From: Edaphochlamys debaryana
Taxonomy: Eukaryota; Chlorophyta; Chlorophyceae; Chlamydomonadales
Direction: 5' to 3'
NCBI GenBank assembly: GCA_016858145.1
Contig: JAEHOE010000206.1
Span: 62,001 to 126,000 of the forward strand
Length of the DNA: 64,000 bases
Numbering within the stretch: the stretch's first letter is position 1; every line of letters begins with the position of its first letter. Position numbers and translations under genes: made by a program. Shown piece by piece: positions 11,186 through 22,390 of this stretch. The notes under the pieces are model-generated. The model was not told where the DNA came from. It worked only from the letters and a program-made list of their open reading frames with translations, and did no database searches.

Positions 11186-12085
11186 AGATGTGGTGGGTAG
11201 CAGCAGCAGTGCCAATCCTCCATCGAGCTCGCTTAACATTGGGAGGAGGTGCACTCCGAAGCAGGGCCTCCCTAGACAGCAAGCAGCTGGGGCAGGAAGC
11301 ACAGGCCCTCAGGAGGGGATCAGGAGGGGACCAAACCGCCTGCTAGGCAAGCCAAGCAAGCTATGCCAGCACCACTACTGCCGTAGGCAGTCAGATGTGC
11401 GGCTGCGTATCGGGACATTCGTTGTGAAGCTGCTGAGCGGCATGCTGTGTGATCCAGCAGGCGTGCAGGCTGGGGAGGAGGACAGAATGCCACCAGCAGG
11501 CAGGTGCCCGCCCTGCCCGCCAGGCCCCCACCCCCCCTGCCAGCAATTCACTAAGGCTGCTCACCCTCCCCCAACAAGCAAGGACACATCCAACCCCGCA
11601 TCCATGCCAGGAAGCGGCAGCTGGAGACACGCGGAGTGAGAGCGAGAGGGCTTGAGGAATAGCCGCTAGTCGCCAAGGGCAGGCTTGCAGGCATGACGGT
11701 GTGCGCTGCTGGGTCGGCAACCTGCTGCACAGGTGGCATGCTTTCGGCAGCAGAGACGGGGTGAGGGGCGGCATCGGGAATGTGGGCGGGCTGGGATGGG
11801 GTCGGAGTTCTAAGTCAGGGAGTCAGCTCACGGTCAGGTGTGCGGGACTAGACCTTGCGGATTCCCCTCAGTTCCCCCAGCGGGATCCACGCAGGCACCC
11901 AGCTGCTCCGCTGCTCCTCTCTGCACGGGGACTGGCCAGGCTCCAGGAGTGACGGGCTGGGCGTGAAGGAGACTTTCCGGCGGTTGGGGGCGAAGGTGTG
12001 GGAGGCGTTCAAGGCGGGCGTGAGGTCCGTGGTGTGCGTGCTGTGCCTGGTGTGGTGTGGTGTGTGTGCCGTGGTATCCAGGCGT

Positions 12086-12157
12086 GGGAGTTTGGTCTAG
12101 TGGTATGATTCTCGCTTAGGGTGCGAGAGGTCGTGGGTTCAATTCCCGCAACTCCCC
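12086..12157 (+). tRNA. tRNA-Pro(AGG), array A unit 3
   Basis: Intact copy with T4 at 12160-12163. Confidence 0.96.
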
Positions 12158-13528
12158 CGTTTTGCGCCGGGGAGCAGCTCTCCTGGGCTGGCGAGCCGCC
12201 CCTGGGTACAGCGTGAGGGATACGTGGGACACCAGGAGGAGGGGGGCAGGCTGAGCCACCCCAACCTGTGTGCACTGACACAAACATCCAGAACTTCAAG
12301 AGCCTGAGCTCGCAAGTGCCACCAGGTAGACACACACAAGAGAGGGCAGCCAGTATGCAACTTGATGCTGCACTGCATGCTGCGCGTGCTGTGCATGCAG
12401 TGCGTGAACATGTCCTGGCACCACACCCCATGCACAACACGAGGTGCTTGTGCCAGCAGATGGGCTGTCAATAGTCAGCATCCACTCTTCCCCCTACAAG
12501 CCCCCCTCTGATCTCTGGAGGACTGCTTTCTGGTGACTGCTTTGCTTGCGGCCCAGGCCGGTCGAGTCAGCGCAGTGCGTGCACTGGTCTGAATCTGGTC
12601 ACAATCTACGCTCCTGGCTCGCAGCACGTTGGCACTGCTCCTGGCTCTGAAGGCCGCCAGCGACCCGATCAGCATGTAGACGGCATGCTGAAGGACCCGA
12701 GGCCAGAGCAGTTCATGGCTGCGCTGGGTGCGCGCGCTGATACAAGACGGGAGGTCATGAGGATGTCTGGTAGCCGCCCGGCAGGTGAATTTCGCGCAGA
12801 CCGCCGAGACCGTGGCCCTCCCTTCTGGAATCGCTCTACTGCTGCGCTTTAGTCTGCTTCGCAACTGGTGTACGCGCAGGAATGCGCGAGTCGCGCGCTC
12901 TTGGCATCCGCGTTCGGTTCGCTCCAACGCAGAGTTGGCGCCTATGCTGCCTACATATGAGCTTTATTAATATACAGAATGTCAATCGCGTGCTTTCTAG
13001 CAGCTGCTAGTAAGTTTGGTCGGACATGTTGGCCGACAATCTCCGCGACCAGGTTCAAGTATGTTTGCCCTGTTGCACGCCGTAATCATCGCCCAAGCTG
13101 TCTGTTACTATGGGCAGTCCGCAAGAGGTGTGCGAGCAGCGCCTGGTACGCAACCCTAGGCGACATGACATCCACGCCTAGCCTTGCTGAGCGGACACCC
13201 TCACCAACAGCGCTGCGAGGTGCACATCTCCTCTGACAGAAGCGCCTGCGGGCGGCTTTCTACTGTGTACGCAGCACGCGTACAGTTCAGCTCGCTGTAA
13301 CTTTTCAAGGCTGTGCCCCTTACTTGGAGCGCATTCAAGTATCGCTCGCCCCGCCCCGTCCCAGAGGGCAAAAGTCCTCTCGCCTCCCCAGCTCCCTCTG
13401 GCACTCAGCCAGCCTCTGGCCTGGCGAGTTCTCCTCAGCTTCCGTCAGAGCCACAGGGCCTTAGAGATGGTACGGGATGAGCTGTGTGACAGGGTCTTGA
13501 GGTGGTGTCGAGGGGCTTGTCCATTGTC

Positions 13529-13600
13529 TAGCGGGACCTGGTTTCGATCCAGGGACCTCGGGGTTATGAGCCCCGCACGCTTCCGCTGCGCCATCCCGCT
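13529..13600 (-). tRNA. Initiator tRNA-Met(CAT), array A unit 3
   Basis: Intact copy, identical to unit 1. Confidence 0.96.
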
Positions 13601-13638
13601 GATTCCTCTCGCTGAAGAGCAGCGAGGAAGGATTCTCC

Positions 13639-13762
13639 TGCGGGCGGAGGGTTTCGAACCCTCGACCTTAGGATCCCCCAAGTCAGTTCCCGAAGAGGCG
13701 CCCCATAGAGAGGCGCCTCAGAGGGTATGAGACCTACGCGCTAACCACTGCGCCACGCCCGC
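13639..13762 (-). tRNA. Elongator tRNA-Met(CAT) with intron, array A unit 3
   Basis: Intact copy, identical to unit 1 including the 51-nt intron. Confidence 0.93.
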
Positions 13763-14654
13763 AGATGTGGTGGGTAGCAGCAGCAGTGCCAATCCTCCAT
13801 CGAGCTCGCTTAACATTGGGAGGAGGTGCACTCCGAAGCAGGGCCTCCCTAGACAGCAAGCAGCTGGGGCAGGAAGCACAGGCCCTCAGGAGGGGATCAG
13901 GAGGGGACCAAACCGCCTGCTAGGCAAGCCAAGCAAGCTATGCCAGCACCACTACTGCCGTAGGCAGTCAGATGTGCGGCTGCGTATCGGGACATTCGTT
14001 GTGAAGCTGCTGAGCGGCATGCTGTGTGATCCAGCAGGCGTGCAGGCTGGGGAGGAGGACAGAATGCCACCAGCAGGCAGGTGCCCGCCCTGCCCGCCAG
14101 GCCCCCACCCCCCCTGCCAGCAATTCACTAAGGCTGCTCACCCTCCCCCAACAAGCAAGGACACATCCAACCCCGCATCCATGCCAGGAAGCGGCAGCTG
14201 GAGACACGCGGAGTGAGAGCGAGAGGGCTTGAGGAATAGCCGCTAGTCGCCAAGGGCAGGCTTGCAGGCATGACGGTGTGCGCTGCTGGGTCGGCAACCT
14301 GCTGCACAGGTGGCATGCTTTCGGCAGCAGAGACGGGGTGAGGGGCGGCATCGGGAATGTGGGCGGGCTGGGATGGGGTCGGAGTTCTAAGTCAGGGAGT
14401 CAGCTCACGGTCAGGTGCGCAGGATTAGACCTTGCGGATTCCCCTCAGTTCCCCCAGCGGGATCGACGCAGGCACCCAGCTGCTCCTCTCTGCACGGGGA
14501 CTGGCCAGGCTCCAGGAGTGACGGGCTGGGCGTGAAGGAGACTTTCCGGCGGTTGGGGGCGAAGGTGTGGGAGGCGTTCAAGGCGGGCGTGAGGTCCGTG
14601 GTGTGCGTGCTGTGCGTGGTGTGGTGTGGTGTGTGTGCTGTGGGGTGCAGGCGT

Positions 14655-14726
14655 GGGAGTTTGGTCTAGTGGTATGATTCTCGCTTAGGGTGCGAGAGGT
14701 CGTGGGTTCAATTCCCGCAACTCCCC
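14655..14726 (+). tRNA. tRNA-Pro(AGG), array A unit 4
   Basis: Intact copy with T4 at 14729-14732. Confidence 0.96.
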
Positions 14727-16097
14727 CGTTTTGCGCCGGGGAGCAGCTCTCCTGGGCTGGCGAGCCGCCCCTGGGTACAGCGTGAGGGATACGTGGGACA
14801 CCAGGAGGAGGGGGGCAGGCTGAGCCACCCCAACCTGTGTGCACTGACACAAACATCCAGAACTTCAAGAGCCTGAGCTCGCAAGTGCCACCAGGTAGAC
14901 ACACACAAGAGAGGGCAGCCAGTATGCAACTTGATGCTGCACTGCATGCTGCGCGTGCTGTGCATGCAGTGCGTGAACATGTCCTGGCACCACACCCCAT
15001 GCACAACACGAGGTGCTTGTGCCAGCAGATGGGCTGTCAATAGTCAGCATCCACTCTTCCCCCTACAAGCCCCCCTCTGATCTCTGGAGGACTGCTTTCT
15101 GGTGACTGCTTTGCTTGCGGCCCAGGCCGGTCGAGTCAGCGCAGTGCGTGCACTGGTCTGAATCTGGTCACAATCTACGCTCCTGGCTCGCAGCACGTTG
15201 GCACTGCTCCTGGCTCTGAAGGCCGCCAGCGACCCGATCAGCATGTAGACGGCATGCTGAAGGACCCGAGGCCAGAGCAGTTCATGGCTGCGCTGGGTGC
15301 GCGCGCTGATACAAGACGGGAGGTCATGAGGATGTCTGGTAGCCGCCCGGCAGGTGAATTTCGCGCAGACCGCCGAGACCGTGGCCCTCCCTTCTGGAAT
15401 CGCTCTACTGCTGCGCTTTAGTCTGCTTCGCAACTGGTGTACGCGCAGGAATGCGCGAGTCGCGCGCTCTTGGCATCCGCGTTCGGTTCGCTCCAACGCA
15501 GAGTTGGCGCCTATGCTGCCTACATATGAGCTTTATTAATATACAGAATGTCAATCGCGTGCTTTCTAGCAGCTGCTAGTAAGTTTGGTCGGACATGTTG
15601 GCCGACAATCTCCGCGACCAGGTTCAAGTATGTTTGCCCTGTTGCACGCCGTAATCATCGCCCAAGCTGTCTGTTACTATGGGCAGTCCGCAAGAGGTGT
15701 GCGAGCAGCGCCTGGTACGCAACCCTAGGCGACATGACATCCACGCCTAGCCTTGCTGAGCGGACACCCTCACCAACAGCGCTGCGAGGTGCACATCTCC
15801 TCTGACAGAAGCGCCTGCGGGCGGCTTTCTACTGTGTACGCAGCACGCGTACAGTTCAGCTCGCTGTAACTTTTCAAGGCTGTGCCCCTTACTTGGAGCG
15901 CATTCAAGTATCGCTTGCCCCGCCCCGTCCCAGAGGGCAAAAGTCCTCTCGCCTCCCCAGCTCCCTCTGGCACTCAGCCAGCCTCTGGCCTGGCGAGTTC
16001 TCCTCAGCTTCCGTCAGAGCCACAGGGCCTTAGAGATGGTACGGGATGAGCTGTGTGACAGGGTCTTGAGGTGGTGTCGAGGGGCTTGTCCATTGTC

Positions 16098-16169
16098 TAG
16101 CGGGACCTGGTTTCGATCCAGGGACCTCGGGGTTATGAGCCCCGCACGCTTCCGCTGCGCCATCCCGCT
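16098..16169 (-). tRNA. Initiator tRNA-Met(CAT), array A unit 4
   Basis: Intact. Its upstream partner, the elongator tRNA-Met, is split by the LINE, so any promoter contribution from that gene is lost here. Confidence 0.95.
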
Positions 16170-16207
16170 GATTCCTCTCGCTGAAGAGCAGCGAGGAAGG
16201 ATTCTCC

Positions 16208-16319
16208 TGCGGGCGGAGGGTTTCGAACCCTCGACCTTAGGATCCCCCAAGTCAGTTCCCGAGGAGGCGCCCCATAGAGAGGCGCCTCAGAGGGTATGAG
16301 ACCTACGCGCTAACCACTG
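16208..16319 (-). pseudogene. Elongator tRNA-Met split by a LINE (3' part)
   Basis: This carries the acceptor 3' strand, T-arm, intron and anticodon arm. The remaining 5' bases lie at 22391-22412 beyond the 6.07-kb LINE. The break falls after tRNA nucleotide 12, inside the A-box (D-arm) promoter, so the gene is dead. Confidence 0.93.
16310..16319. repeat. 10-bp target-site duplication, left copy
   Basis: CTAACCACTG is repeated at 22391-22400 on the far side of the LINE and occurs once in uninterrupted units. Confidence 0.92.
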
Positions 16320-16338
16320 GTCGCAATCGCAAAAAACT

Positions 16339-16378
16339 GCACCATAGCACCATAGCACCATAGCACCATAGCACCATA
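16339..16378 (+). repeat. (GCACCATA)5 in the LINE 5' leader
   Basis: Five perfect 8-bp copies 30 bases upstream of the ORF1 start codon. A tandem leader repeat may vary between copies of the family. Confidence 0.9.
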
Positions 16379-16407
16379 GCTATGCGCTGCCGACTGATGC
16401 TCTAGGC

Positions 16408-17716
16408 ATGGCGTATTACGCGACCGCTGCGCGCGCCGCTCCGGCGCGCTCAGGGCTTACGGTTGATATGCCAGCATCAGTTAAGTCGTTCCTGGATGGC
16501 CAGCGCGTGCGGACGGCGACGTTCACAGCGCATTTCCCTCGCCGATCGCCGGCCACGCTCTCGCGCTCTCGCCGCGCGATTCAGGAGTCTTTTTTCCAGC
16601 AGCTGAACCCCTCGCTTCGCATCGGCTTCGCGAAGGGATGCCTCCTGCGCTCTGTGCCAGGGGGCGCCACTGCTCAGGTGGACATTACGGTCCCCAGTAA
16701 CTTGTTTGGCTGGTTGGCTGACCAGCTGGACGACCGGAGCGGCCTGGAGTCCGCGGCCCTGCCCGGTGGAGTCGCGAAGCTTCGCTGGGTCGGCCGCTGG
16801 GACTCCAACGAGGGGTCCTACGTCCGGGCTCGCCCGCGCCACTTCCTGGCTACCAGCCTCCCGCCGGGCCTGGGCCTCGAGCTGGACGTGGCCCGGGACC
16901 TCCTGGGGGCCTGCCTGGGGGGGGTGGAGCTGGGCGCGCTCGAGGTGTGGTGCCTGCACGGCGGCAGTGCACCCATGCCGTTTACCGACCGGCTGATCGT
17001 GCCGGTGCCAGAGGGGGCTCAGCTACCGTCCGAGGAGCCCTCGTTCACGGTGGTCATGAAGGGCCACGGCGACATCGTCTTCGAACTCTTCGACATCGAC
17101 CGGTACCGCGCGCAGGCCGCTGCCGGCCCCTCCGGGGGAGGCAGCAGCGGCGGCCGTGGCAGCGGGGGCGGGGGAGGCGGAGGCGGCGGCGGCAGCGGGG
17201 GGAACGGCGGCGGCAGCACGGGCGGGGGCGGCGGCGGCAGCCAGGGTGGGGGCGGCGGCGGCAGCAAGGGCGGGGGCGGCAGCGGCGGCAAGGGCGGCGG
17301 CGGCGGCGGTGGCAACAGCGGCGGCGGTGGCAACGGCGGCGGCGGCAGCGGCGGCGGCAACGGAGCGGCACAGCAGCGGCGTGGCGGCGATGATGCGGCG
17401 GGGGGGCGGCGGGGGTGTTCGCACCCGCAGCATGTCCCGGGGCAGGAGCAGCACGGCGCTTCCGCCCCGGGTGCAGGCCACCATGGACAAGGTGGCGGCT
17501 CGCCAGGCGGCGGGCCAGCCCCTGGCGCCGGGCCTCGACCGGCCCTCGGCGGCGCGCAGCAAATCCCCTCCTGCCGGGCGCGACCCCAAGCGCCAGTGCG
17601 CTCCCCCGGCGGGGCGCGAGACGCTGCAGCTCCCGCAGACGCTTGACGTGGACATGGCCGGCGGTGAGGGCGGCTCCACGATGGCGCCCGACGGCGCCGC
17701 TATGGTCACCTCATAG
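16408..17716 (+). CDS. LINE ORF1 (putative RNA-binding protein), frame broken in the Gly-rich tract
   Basis: Starts at ATG 16408. The first 235 residues or so form an ordinary-looking globular region without a motif I can name. A Gly/Ser run (about residues 235-325) follows, encoded by GGC/GGT-rich repeats. The ATG frame stays open to 17646 but its last part reads unlike protein. The frame one base over reads SMSRGRSSTALPPRVQATMD and continues to a stop at 17714-17716, and looks like the true C-terminus. A one-base indel in the Gly-rich DNA would explain this. ORF1 proteins of this class bind the element RNA to form the transposition particle (family knowledge). Confidence 0.7.
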
Positions 17717-20700
17717 CCGGCCGTGGGGCACGGCGCTCGGAGTCAGCTCTGCTGCGGGTTGGCTCCCACAACGTGCGCGGCCTTGTGACTCGCTCGGGTC
17801 ATGGGGCTGATGCACGTGTGCCAGCGCTGCTCAAGTGCTGGGAGCGCAACCGCTTGGACGTGGTCTGCCTGCAGGAGACCCATGTCCTGGCGGGGGAGGA
17901 GAACGCAGCTGCCCTGAAGCTGCGTACAGCCTCGGCGGCTCTGCGCCTCCGAGGTTGGACGCCGTTCTGGAGCGCCGCGGTCACCCTTGATAGCGGCCGG
18001 CCGTCAGGGGGGGTGGCTATCCTCGTGCGTACGGCGCTTCTAGAGCGGCAGCTCGTCACCTATCCGTCGGGACAGGCAGCCCCGGCCGCCTCGCCTGACG
18101 GACGCCTCCTTACACTGCCCCTCTGCTGGGGTGGCCACTCCTTTGTGGTGGCGTCTGCATACCTTCCGGCCTGCGACCCTGCGGGCCAGCGGGAGTTTGC
18201 GGCGTCACGCCTGGCCCCTCTTTGCGCCGCCGGCCGCCCGCCGCTGGTGCTCGCCGCCGACTTCAACTGGGTTCCGGACGTGCAGCTCGACTCCGTCGCT
18301 GGGGCAGGTCGCTCTAGCGACCCCCCAACTGCCCGGCAGTTCGCAGCTGCGTGCCCGCGCCTGGTTGACTCCTTCCGTCACCTTCATCCGCAGCTACGCA
18401 GCTTCAGCTATGTGGCGCCCAATGGTGGGTCCCGTGTTGACCGGGTCCTCCTCTCGCCGGGCCTGGCACCGGCCCTGCGTGAGGCAGCCATTCGGGAGGC
18501 CGCAGTCTCCGATCATCGTCTTGTCCTAGCAGGCCTTGCCCCAGTTGCGGACTCGCGCCTGGGGCCGGGCCTCCGTCGTGTGCGTGTTTCGTTCTGCGAC
18601 TTTGCTGACTTGCGCGACTCCTTGTCTGCCTGGCTTGAGGCTGCTATCGCTGAGGCGCCCGCGGGTGACCGCGAGCTCCTTGAGTGGTGGCCGGGCTTCA
18701 AGCGCAGGCTAGCCGCCCATGCGGGGCGGCTGAATCGTGAGGCCTATGTCCGCCGCGTCGCAGCCGGCGCCGACGAGGAGGCGGCGCAAGCCGCCTTTGA
18801 CTCGGCGCTGGCAGCGGCAGCGGCGGGCGACCAAACCGCCGCCCGAGATGCCGTGGTTGCCCGCTCTGCGAGCGCTGCGGCAGCGCTCCGGGCGGCGGCG
18901 CGCCCTGCTGGCGCTGCGCGGCGGGCATGGCTACGCTCAGGCGAACGGCCGTGCCCCGCTGTCACCTCCCTCGTTCGGCCTCCCACGCCGCGGTGCCCGA
19001 TCCTGGCGCTGCGGCGACCTAACGGCACGTTGGTCACCTCGCCCACGGTGGTTCCGCAGGTGGCCGCCGACTTCTGGGCTAGCGTGTGCACGCCTGGCCC
19101 TGCAGCGCCGTCGGCCCGCCATGCGGTGCTGACGGCGCTACGGGAGCTGGGGTCGCGCTGCCCAGCGTCGGCGGTCGAGGCCTTGGGCCAGCCTACGGTT
19201 ACCGCTGAGGAAGTTCGCAAGGCGCTGGCGGCCTCACCGCCTGGCAAGGCGGCGGGGGCCGACGGCATCCCAACCGAGCTCTACAAGGAATTCTCCACAC
19301 AGTTTGCGCCCCTGTTAGCTCGAGTCTTCACTGCGGTGGGGACTCAGCAGGCGGCGCCAGCTGGCTTTCTTGATGGCGTCATCTCCTCGTTCTACAAGGC
19401 GGGCGACCGCACGCTTCCCTCCAACTACCGCCCAATCACCCTCCTCGACACCGACTACCGCACCCTCGCCCGTGTCCTCATGCTTCGTCTTCGACCCGTC
19501 TTCGCCCTCGTCATTGGCCCTGAGCAAACTGCCTTCCTTGCTGGCCGCCGCATCGCCGACAACGTGCTGCTCTTGCAGCTGTTGCCGGAGTTGCTGCGGT
19601 CGGCAGGGCAGGCGGGGGCCGCCGTCTTCCTCGATTTCTACAAGGCCTATGACACTGTTGATCGCTCTTTCCTCTTTGACTGCCTGGAGGCGCTGGGCGT
19701 CGGATCGGGCTTCCTAGCCTGGGTCCGCTGCCTGCACACGGGCACCCGCGCCTCAGCCCCTGTCAACGGCCGCCTGTCCAACCCGGTCTCCATCTCGGCT
19801 GGCGTTCGGCAGGGGTGCCCCCTCGCCCCTCTCCTCTACCTCGCCGTGGCTCAGGCTCTGTCCTGCTGGCTGCGGCGGGTGTCGGGTGGGGTTGGTGGCG
19901 GCTGGGGTGCCGGTGCTGGCCTCCCAGTACGCTGACGACTGCACCCCCCTGCTGGACGGCCCCCGCTGCGCTCCTGCATTCCTGCAAGCCATGGAGGTCT
20001 TCCGGCAGGCCTCGGGTCAGCGCCTAAACGTTGACAAAACAGAGCTTATGCCGCTCGGCCCTGCTGCTGCTGCCCCTGTCCTGGAGCGTGTTGCCAGCTC
20101 CGAGGCCGGGACCGCGGCCAGCGGGGCTCCTGCCCCGGCGCCGCCGGTCTCGGCAGCGCCCACCACCTCTCCGCCGCCCCTCGGGGCGGCGGCCTCCTCT
20201 GTGGCCCTGGCGGGTGCGTCCGCTCCCGCCACGGCCGCAGATACCCCGCACGCTGGCGCTGCTGCCGCGGTGACCCTTGTGGTCGCAGCGGCGGCGGCGC
20301 CGGCTCCTGCCCTCCGCACCGTGTCCTCAGCCCGCACGCTGGGCGTCCTGTTTTGGGGCGCCCCGCCCTCAACGTTACCTGTCGTCGACTTCGCTCCTGT
20401 CTACGCCGTCCTGCAGCGAGTGGCGCACCTGCCGCTTTCTGCCTTCGGCCGCGCTTTTGCGGCCTCGTCGTATGCGCTAAGTAAAGTTCTGTACCATCTT
20501 GAGTTTTCCCGCCTGCCGTCAGCCTCAGCGCTGTCGACCCTCGGCAGTCGTGTGGCGGCGCTGGTGGATCGGGGCCTGGCTCCGGACGCTGACGCCGACA
20601 CGCGACGCACGCGCCTGCCTGGCTTGCCGTCGGACTGCCTCGTGCTCCCGCCTGTGGTTGGCGGCTTCGGCCTCCTACCGCTGCGTGAGCACGTTCAGGC

Positions 20701-22183
20701 CCGGCATGCTTGCCTGGCCTCACGCTTTATCCAAGGCGCGCTGGGCTTCTTGCCTAGTGTGCCCACCTGGGTGGCGGTGGCGATGGCGCAACTTCGTCGT
20801 CTCCATCCGGCCGCCCACCCCCTCGCCCTCCTCACTGCAGCCGCTGGCGGGCGCCTCTTCGGATGCCCCATCCCCAGCGACTGCCCCGCCCTCAAACGTC
20901 TTGTCTCTGCCTTCACTACTCTTCCGCCGCCGGCTGTGCTTGCGTGGGACTTGCTGGCAGCGGGGCCATGGTGCTACCACGCTCCGCTGTGGGGCAATCC
21001 CGCGCTTGATGCTGGCGGCGAGCCTCTACATGTGGCTTTCCCCGACCTCTTCGACGTGCCTTCGCTTCGTTGCGTGGGCATGGCGGTTGCGGTGGTGGAT
21101 GCCTTCCGTCGCTTCAACCGTCAATGGGAGCGGCGGCCTGGCGGGCGCCCGTCGCCGCGCTGGGCTCGCCGTTGCCTGCCCCTGTACCGCTCTGACGTCG
21201 TTCTTGGTGTGCTCGGCGTCTCGGAATGGTTCACACTACCGTCCGAGCTCCACTGCGGAGTTCGGGCCGCTGGCCTCTTTGCAGCACTGCTGCAGCGTAT
21301 CCCCCCAGCTTGGGTGGAGGCTGCACGTGCTGCACGGCTGGCGCCTGGTGGGCCGGCCGCGGCCCCGCCGCTGCTGGCTGCCTGTCGCATCATCGCCCCT
21401 GCCGTGGGCTGGACGCTGCCGCCGGGTGCTCCCTGCCGCGTGATCCAGCTCACGGTTCGGGCCGCTACTCAGCTCCAACTCTCCGCGTCGGTGGAATCGC
21501 TGGCGCGGCGCCATCGGGCCTTCGTTGCGGAGGCCCTGTCCCTTCCCGCTGCGCCGCCTGAATCACTGTCTGCGTTCGCCGCAGCTCTGCGGCGGCTTTG
21601 GGCGGTGCGGTGGGAGCCGGAACACAAAGAACCGCTCTGGCGTCTGGCTCTTAATGGGTTTGCGGGATTTGGGATGCATGCAGCTGATATTGCTCGGGGA
21701 GTAGGCCCTGCGATGTGCCCATGTGGTGTGTGGATGGATGAAGGGGATCGGGCGCACCACTTCTGGTCTTGCTGTGTCGCTGGTGCTCTTCGTGAGGCCC
21801 TTGAAGAAGAACTGTACAGATGGACTCCTAGCTATGCCCTCGGCAAGCAGCATTTGTGGCTCGTGACTCCGCCTGTGGGCGTGTCTGGTGTGACTTGGGA
21901 TGTGGTCTGCCTAGCTGCGGTGGCTGCTCTGGAGCGGGGACGTCAGTGGCTCTATGCCGCCCGCCCGGAGACAGGTGCCCCGCTTGGGCGCGCCACCCTT
22001 TCTCGACTTGGTTTGCAAGTGGTTGCGGAATTTTGGGCTCGTGTTCGCTCCTTTGCGGAAGACTGTGGTCAAGGTTTCAGTAAGAAGTGGAGAGACGTTC
22101 CGCCCGAGCACCCTTTCCTGGGCGGCGTCGCCGGGAAGCCGCGGTTCAACCCCCCTGCGGATGTCGAGCCGCCTTCCCCCTGA
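17668..22183 (+). pseudogene. LINE ORF2: AP endonuclease - reverse transcriptase - Cys/His motif, one frameshift
   Basis: Endonuclease: SHNVRGL (near 17765), VVCLQETH with catalytic Glu, LAADFNW, and SDHRLVL near 18510. Reverse transcriptase: NYRPITLLDTDYR, motif A FLDFYKAYDTVD (near 19630), GVRQGCPLAPLLYLAV, then a frame change near 19875-19895. The next frame opens with LVAAGVPVLASQYADD; the YADD catalytic box is at 19928-19939. Near the end, CPCGVWMDEGDRAHHFWSC is a Cys/His motif typical of LINE C-termini. Stop TGA at 22181. The frame is open from 17668, but no in-frame ATG precedes the endonuclease motif. It overlaps the ORF1 end, so initiation may be non-AUG or coupled. Only one base must be skipped to restore the frame. 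Confidence 0.88.
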
Positions 22184-22390
22184 CTCGGCGTGGTTGTGGT
22201 GCTTATGATGATCTCATGTGGCTAGCCCTCTCGGGCTGAGACTGTCGCTGTATGGGTTGGAGTAGGTGGCTGCCTCGGTGATGGACATTCCCTTAGGGTA
22301 CGCCTGGGGTCGGGGGAAGTTGACTCTCTCCCCCTTGTGCGGGGCCGGCAGCTTGCTGCCCGCTGGCCGCAACCCTGTAATGCGTCATTC
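22184..22390 (+). other. LINE 3' UTR
   Basis: About 200 nt without coding content. A GGCAG-CTTG-CTGCC hairpin lies near 22349-22362, 30 nt before the junction, and could serve as the reverse-transcriptase recognition element (inference). Confidence 0.6.

Larger units (their letters stand above)
8859..11426. repeat. Array A, unit 2 (2568 bp)
   Basis: Offset from unit 1 is exactly 2568 bp and only a few substitutions are visible (for example GCAAAAG for GCAGAAG in the spacer below the initiator tRNA). Confidence 0.95.
11427..14003. repeat. Array A, unit 3 (2577 bp)
   Basis: Like unit 2 but with 9 extra bases (near 13326) in the spacer between tRNA-Pro and initiator tRNA-Met. Most later units share the insertion. 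Confidence 0.95.
14004..16319. repeat. Array A, unit 4, part before the LINE
   Basis: Same order as unit 3, with a short deletion near 14480 and several substitutions upstream of tRNA-Pro. The unit is cut inside the elongator tRNA-Met and resumes at 22391. Confidence 0.95.
16320..22390 (+). mobile_element. APE-type non-LTR retrotransposon (LINE), near full length, frameshifted
   Basis: The order is a 5' leader with (GCACCATA)5, ORF1 with a Gly-rich region, ORF2 with apurinic endonuclease, reverse transcriptase and C-terminal Cys/His motif, and a 3' UTR of about 200 nt. There is no poly(A) tail; the 3' end has a GGCAG/CTGCC hairpin followed by GTAATGCGTCATTC. It is flanked by a 10-bp duplication, as expected for target-primed reverse transcription. 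The domain layout resembles L1-like or related APE-bearing clades. Each ORF carries a frame change, so this copy is probably inactive. Confidence 0.93.

Noticed and set aside
17019..17371. Pro-rich, Arg-rich and Ala-rich frames opposite the LINE ORF1
   Set aside because: They are shadows of the GGC/GGT-rich DNA encoding the Gly-rich region.
19875..19895. Programmed frameshift in LINE ORF2
   Set aside because: The site lies inside the reverse transcriptase just before the catalytic box; a programmed shift there is unlikely, so an inactivating indel or read error is preferred.
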